Shown here: piece by piece, positions 17,085-18,795 of the stretch
Layout: every line of letters starts with the position of its first letter
How positions within the stretch are numbered: position 1 is the first letter of the stretch
Source of the DNA: an uncultured Opitutales bacterium
GTDB lineage: Bacteria; Verrucomicrobiota; Verrucomicrobiia; Opitutales; UBA2995
Assembly: GCA_937920335.1 (NCBI GenBank)
Contig: CALGUT010000188.1
Location: 1-18,795 of the forward strand
Reading direction: 5' to 3'
Length of the DNA: 18,795 nucleotides
Translations under genes and position numbers: made by a program
The notes under the pieces: generated by a model
Seen by the model: only the letters and a program-made list of their open reading frames with translations
Database searches by the model: none
What the model was told of the DNA's origin: nothing

Positions 17085-17972
17085 ATGGCACTTTATCATA
17101 TTCATCATAAAACAACCTACGACTACCAATACCCGGTGACGGTGTCCCACCACACGGCTCGGTTCACGCCTATATCTAATGATATTCAAATCTGTGAGAA
17201 GTTTGACCTGACTGTATCGCCTGAAAGTACGGATCTTATTCAGCGTGTAGACTATTTCGGCAACCAGATTCATTTTTTCTCAGTTCAACAATCGCACAAG
17301 TCGCTGACAGTAGAAAGTCAGGGTCGGGTTCGTGTTAATGTAAAGCCGATAGACCTTGCGTCCCTCACGATGACTTGTGGGGAAATAAGAGACGCTCTCA
17401 GTGATCAAGGTCGGTCAGACCTTCTGGACGCAAAACAGTATCTTTATCCGACAGAGATGACGTCTGGCGGTGATACGATTCTAGAGTTTGCCCAAAATTT
17501 CCTTTCTGACGAGGTAGCTATCGGTGAAGTATTGAGCATAATGTTGGACCAATTTTGGAAGGAATTCAAATTCGATCCCGAAGCGACCGAAGTCAGTACG
17601 CCTGTTCAAGAAGTGCTGGAACAAAAGCGAGGGGTGTGCCAAGACTTTGCACACCTTTCTTTGGCAGCGCTTCGTGCTTGGGGGTTGGGCGCCAGTTACG
17701 TGAGTGGCTATATCCTAACGGAACCGCCGGCTGGAGAAGAACGCCTTTTGGGCGCTGATGCTTCCCACGCTTGGATATCAGTGTACATACCGGATTTCGG
17801 ATGGGTCGAGTTGGATCCGACGAATCGGAAGGTCTGCGGGGAGGAACATGTGCGCGTCGCCTACGGTCGTGATTACTCAGACGTGAGTATGTTAAGTGGT
17901 GCTGTCACCGGAGGTGGCGAACACACGATCAAAGTGGAAGTAACAGTACTTCCTATGGAGGAGTCGCTCTGA
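17085..17972 (+). CDS. Transglutaminase-like cysteine protease (copy 2, stand-alone)
   Basis: This 295-residue protein has a Bact_transglu_N domain (about 1-85) and a transglutaminase-like core (about 145-260). The triad is intact: Cys185 in RGVCQDFAHL, His228 in SHAWIS and Asp244 in ELDPTNR. This is the usual form of the enzyme that goes with permuted ATP-grasp/alpha-E genes. There is no signal peptide, so it should act in the cytoplasm, probably hydrolysing or transferring the amide product of the neighbouring ligase; that role is inferred. Compared with the copy at 11147 it lacks the DUF2126 extension. The ATG lies four bases after the preceding stop, and AGGG at 17074-17077, seven bases before the ATG, can serve as ribosome site. 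Confidence 0.9.
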   Translation: MALYHIHHKTTYDYQYPVTVSHHTARFTPISNDIQICEKFDLTVSPESTDLIQRVDYFGNQIHFFSVQQSHKSLTVESQGRVRVNVKPIDLASLTMTCGEIRDALSDQGRSDLLDAKQYLYPTEMTSGGDTILEFAQNFLSDEVAIGEVLSIMLDQFWKEFKFDPEATEVSTPVQEVLEQKRGVCQDFAHLSLAALRAWGLGASYVSGYILTEPPAGEERLLGADASHAWISVYIPDFGWVELDPTNRKVCGEEHVRVAYGRDYSDVSMLSGAVTGGGEHTIKVEVTVLPMEESL

Positions 17973-18020
17973 ATTTTTTCTGATAGCCATTCTTATTCGT
18001 TCTAGATCATTTTAAAAACT

Positions 18021-18791
18021 ATGTTCTCCGAATCGACTCAAGATGTTCTCAATAAGATTTGGGAAGTTTTAGTTACCCTTTGGCACTTCGAGTTGTTTAA
18101 GAGTGGCGATACCACGATTTTCTTCAACCAGGTCATGATTGCGATGCTGGTGGTATTCATTGGGTTTTTCGTAAGCCGGATTATCTCGCGAAGCTTGGGT
18201 AGGCGTTTGGAGCGGGTCGGTAAGTTGAATCAAAACACCACTCATGTGTTAGAGCGGTTGTTTAACCTAGTCTTTATCGTCATTATCGTTCTCATCGCGC
18301 TCCCGATCGCGGGAATTCCGATAACTGTTTTCACCGTACTGGGCGGTGCGGTGGCGATCGGAGTTGGGTTTGGAGTGCAAAATCTGTTTAACAACCTCAT
18401 TTCCGGTCTGATTCTAATGATGGAAAAGCCCATCCGTATCGGTGATATAGTCCAAGTGGGCGAGGAAGAAGGAAAGATACAAGACATAGGTAATCGCTGT
18501 GTCAGAGTACGGCGTGGGGATGGTGTCGATGTGTTGATTCCGAATAGTCATTTTCTTGAACAGGAAGTCGTCAACTGGACGTTGTCAGATTCAGAGATTC
18601 GCGGAGAAGTACTCGTCGGTGTAGCTTACGGTTCGGATACAAAAGGAACTCATGACTTGATGCTGCAAGCGGCCAAAGAATCGCCTAAGGTACGTGATAA
18701 TCCTAATCCCTTTGTCTTATTTGAAGATTTTGGAGATAATTCTCTAGGGAGTGTTTTTAAATTCCTCAAAGAAAAATCTTGTACTCTATGA
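18021..18791 (+). CDS. Small mechanosensitive channel, MscS family, short C-terminus
   Basis: This is an inner-membrane channel expected to open under hypo-osmotic stress. Three membrane segments are visible at about 34-53, 80-98 and 102-134. The last is the pore helix, with the Gly/Ala-rich GGAVAIGVGFGVQNLFNN that is typical of the family. The beta domain (PIRIGDIVQVG, DVLIPNSHFLE) and the first part of the cytoplasmic alpha/beta domain follow. The reading frame ends at residue 256 soon after FEDFGDNSL, where homologues continue for some tens of residues to complete the cage. The TGA lies four bases before the window end and the next codon in frame is ATG. A nonsense change, a sequence error or a truly short protein are all possible. 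It lies 48 bases after the transglutaminase gene, on the same strand. Confidence 0.85.
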   Translation: MFSESTQDVLNKIWEVLVTLWHFELFKSGDTTIFFNQVMIAMLVVFIGFFVSRIISRSLGRRLERVGKLNQNTTHVLERLFNLVFIVIIVLIALPIAGIPITVFTVLGGAVAIGVGFGVQNLFNNLISGLILMMEKPIRIGDIVQVGEEEGKIQDIGNRCVRVRRGDGVDVLIPNSHFLEQEVVNWTLSDSEIRGEVLVGVAYGSDTKGTHDLMLQAAKESPKVRDNPNPFVLFEDFGDNSLGSVFKFLKEKSCTL

Positions 18792-18795
18792 ATGG

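Overview
This is an 18.8-kb stretch of a bacterial chromosome, gene-dense and with no mobile element, tRNA, rRNA or CRISPR array that I can see. Base composition looks close to 50% G+C throughout, and gene style is uniform. Most genes have no clear Shine-Dalgarno sequence and many start after an A/T-rich stretch. Together with the gene types this fits a Gram-negative, probably marine or environmental bacterium; the Verrucomicrobiota (Opitutae-like) are my best guess, but this rests on overall impression, not on a marker gene.

Region 1 (1-1077, minus strand): a zinc-finger-less J-domain co-chaperone of the CbpA type, followed downstream by the first 34 codons of a small gene cut by the window edge, possibly the CbpM-like chaperone modulator. 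The J-protein has no standard start codon at the expected place.

Region 2 (1291-5684, plus strand): an acyl-CoA / acyl-phosphate cassette. It holds a FabI-type enoyl reductase, a MaoC hydratase fused to a phosphate acetyl/butyryltransferase, and a one-chain ADP-forming acyl-CoA ligase. Such hydratase-transferase fusions are often followed by acetate kinase; here the ADP-forming ligase stands in that place.

Region 3 (5834-18791, plus strand): the interesting part. A RimB-like retropepsin-fold protein, a RimK-type glutamate ligase carrying a C-terminal RCK_C/TrkA-C domain, and an AstE/aspartoacylase-family zinc hydrolase form a tight trio. Next come two copies of the circularly permuted ATP-grasp / alpha-E / transglutaminase-like module. 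In copy 1 the ATP-grasp and alpha-E are separate genes and the transglutaminase is fused to a DUF2126 (glutamate-cysteine-ligase-like) domain. In copy 2 the ATP-grasp and alpha-E are fused and the transglutaminase stands alone. An MscS-family channel follows. The permuted ATP-grasp/alpha-E/transglutaminase association is known from comparative genomics as a predicted peptide-synthesis or protein-tagging system of unknown substrate. What stands out is its joining with a RimK glutamylation trio, which would put three kinds of amide-forming enzyme and four possible amide-cleaving enzymes in one co-directional locus. A 29-bp interrupted palindrome lies just before the first gene of this region.
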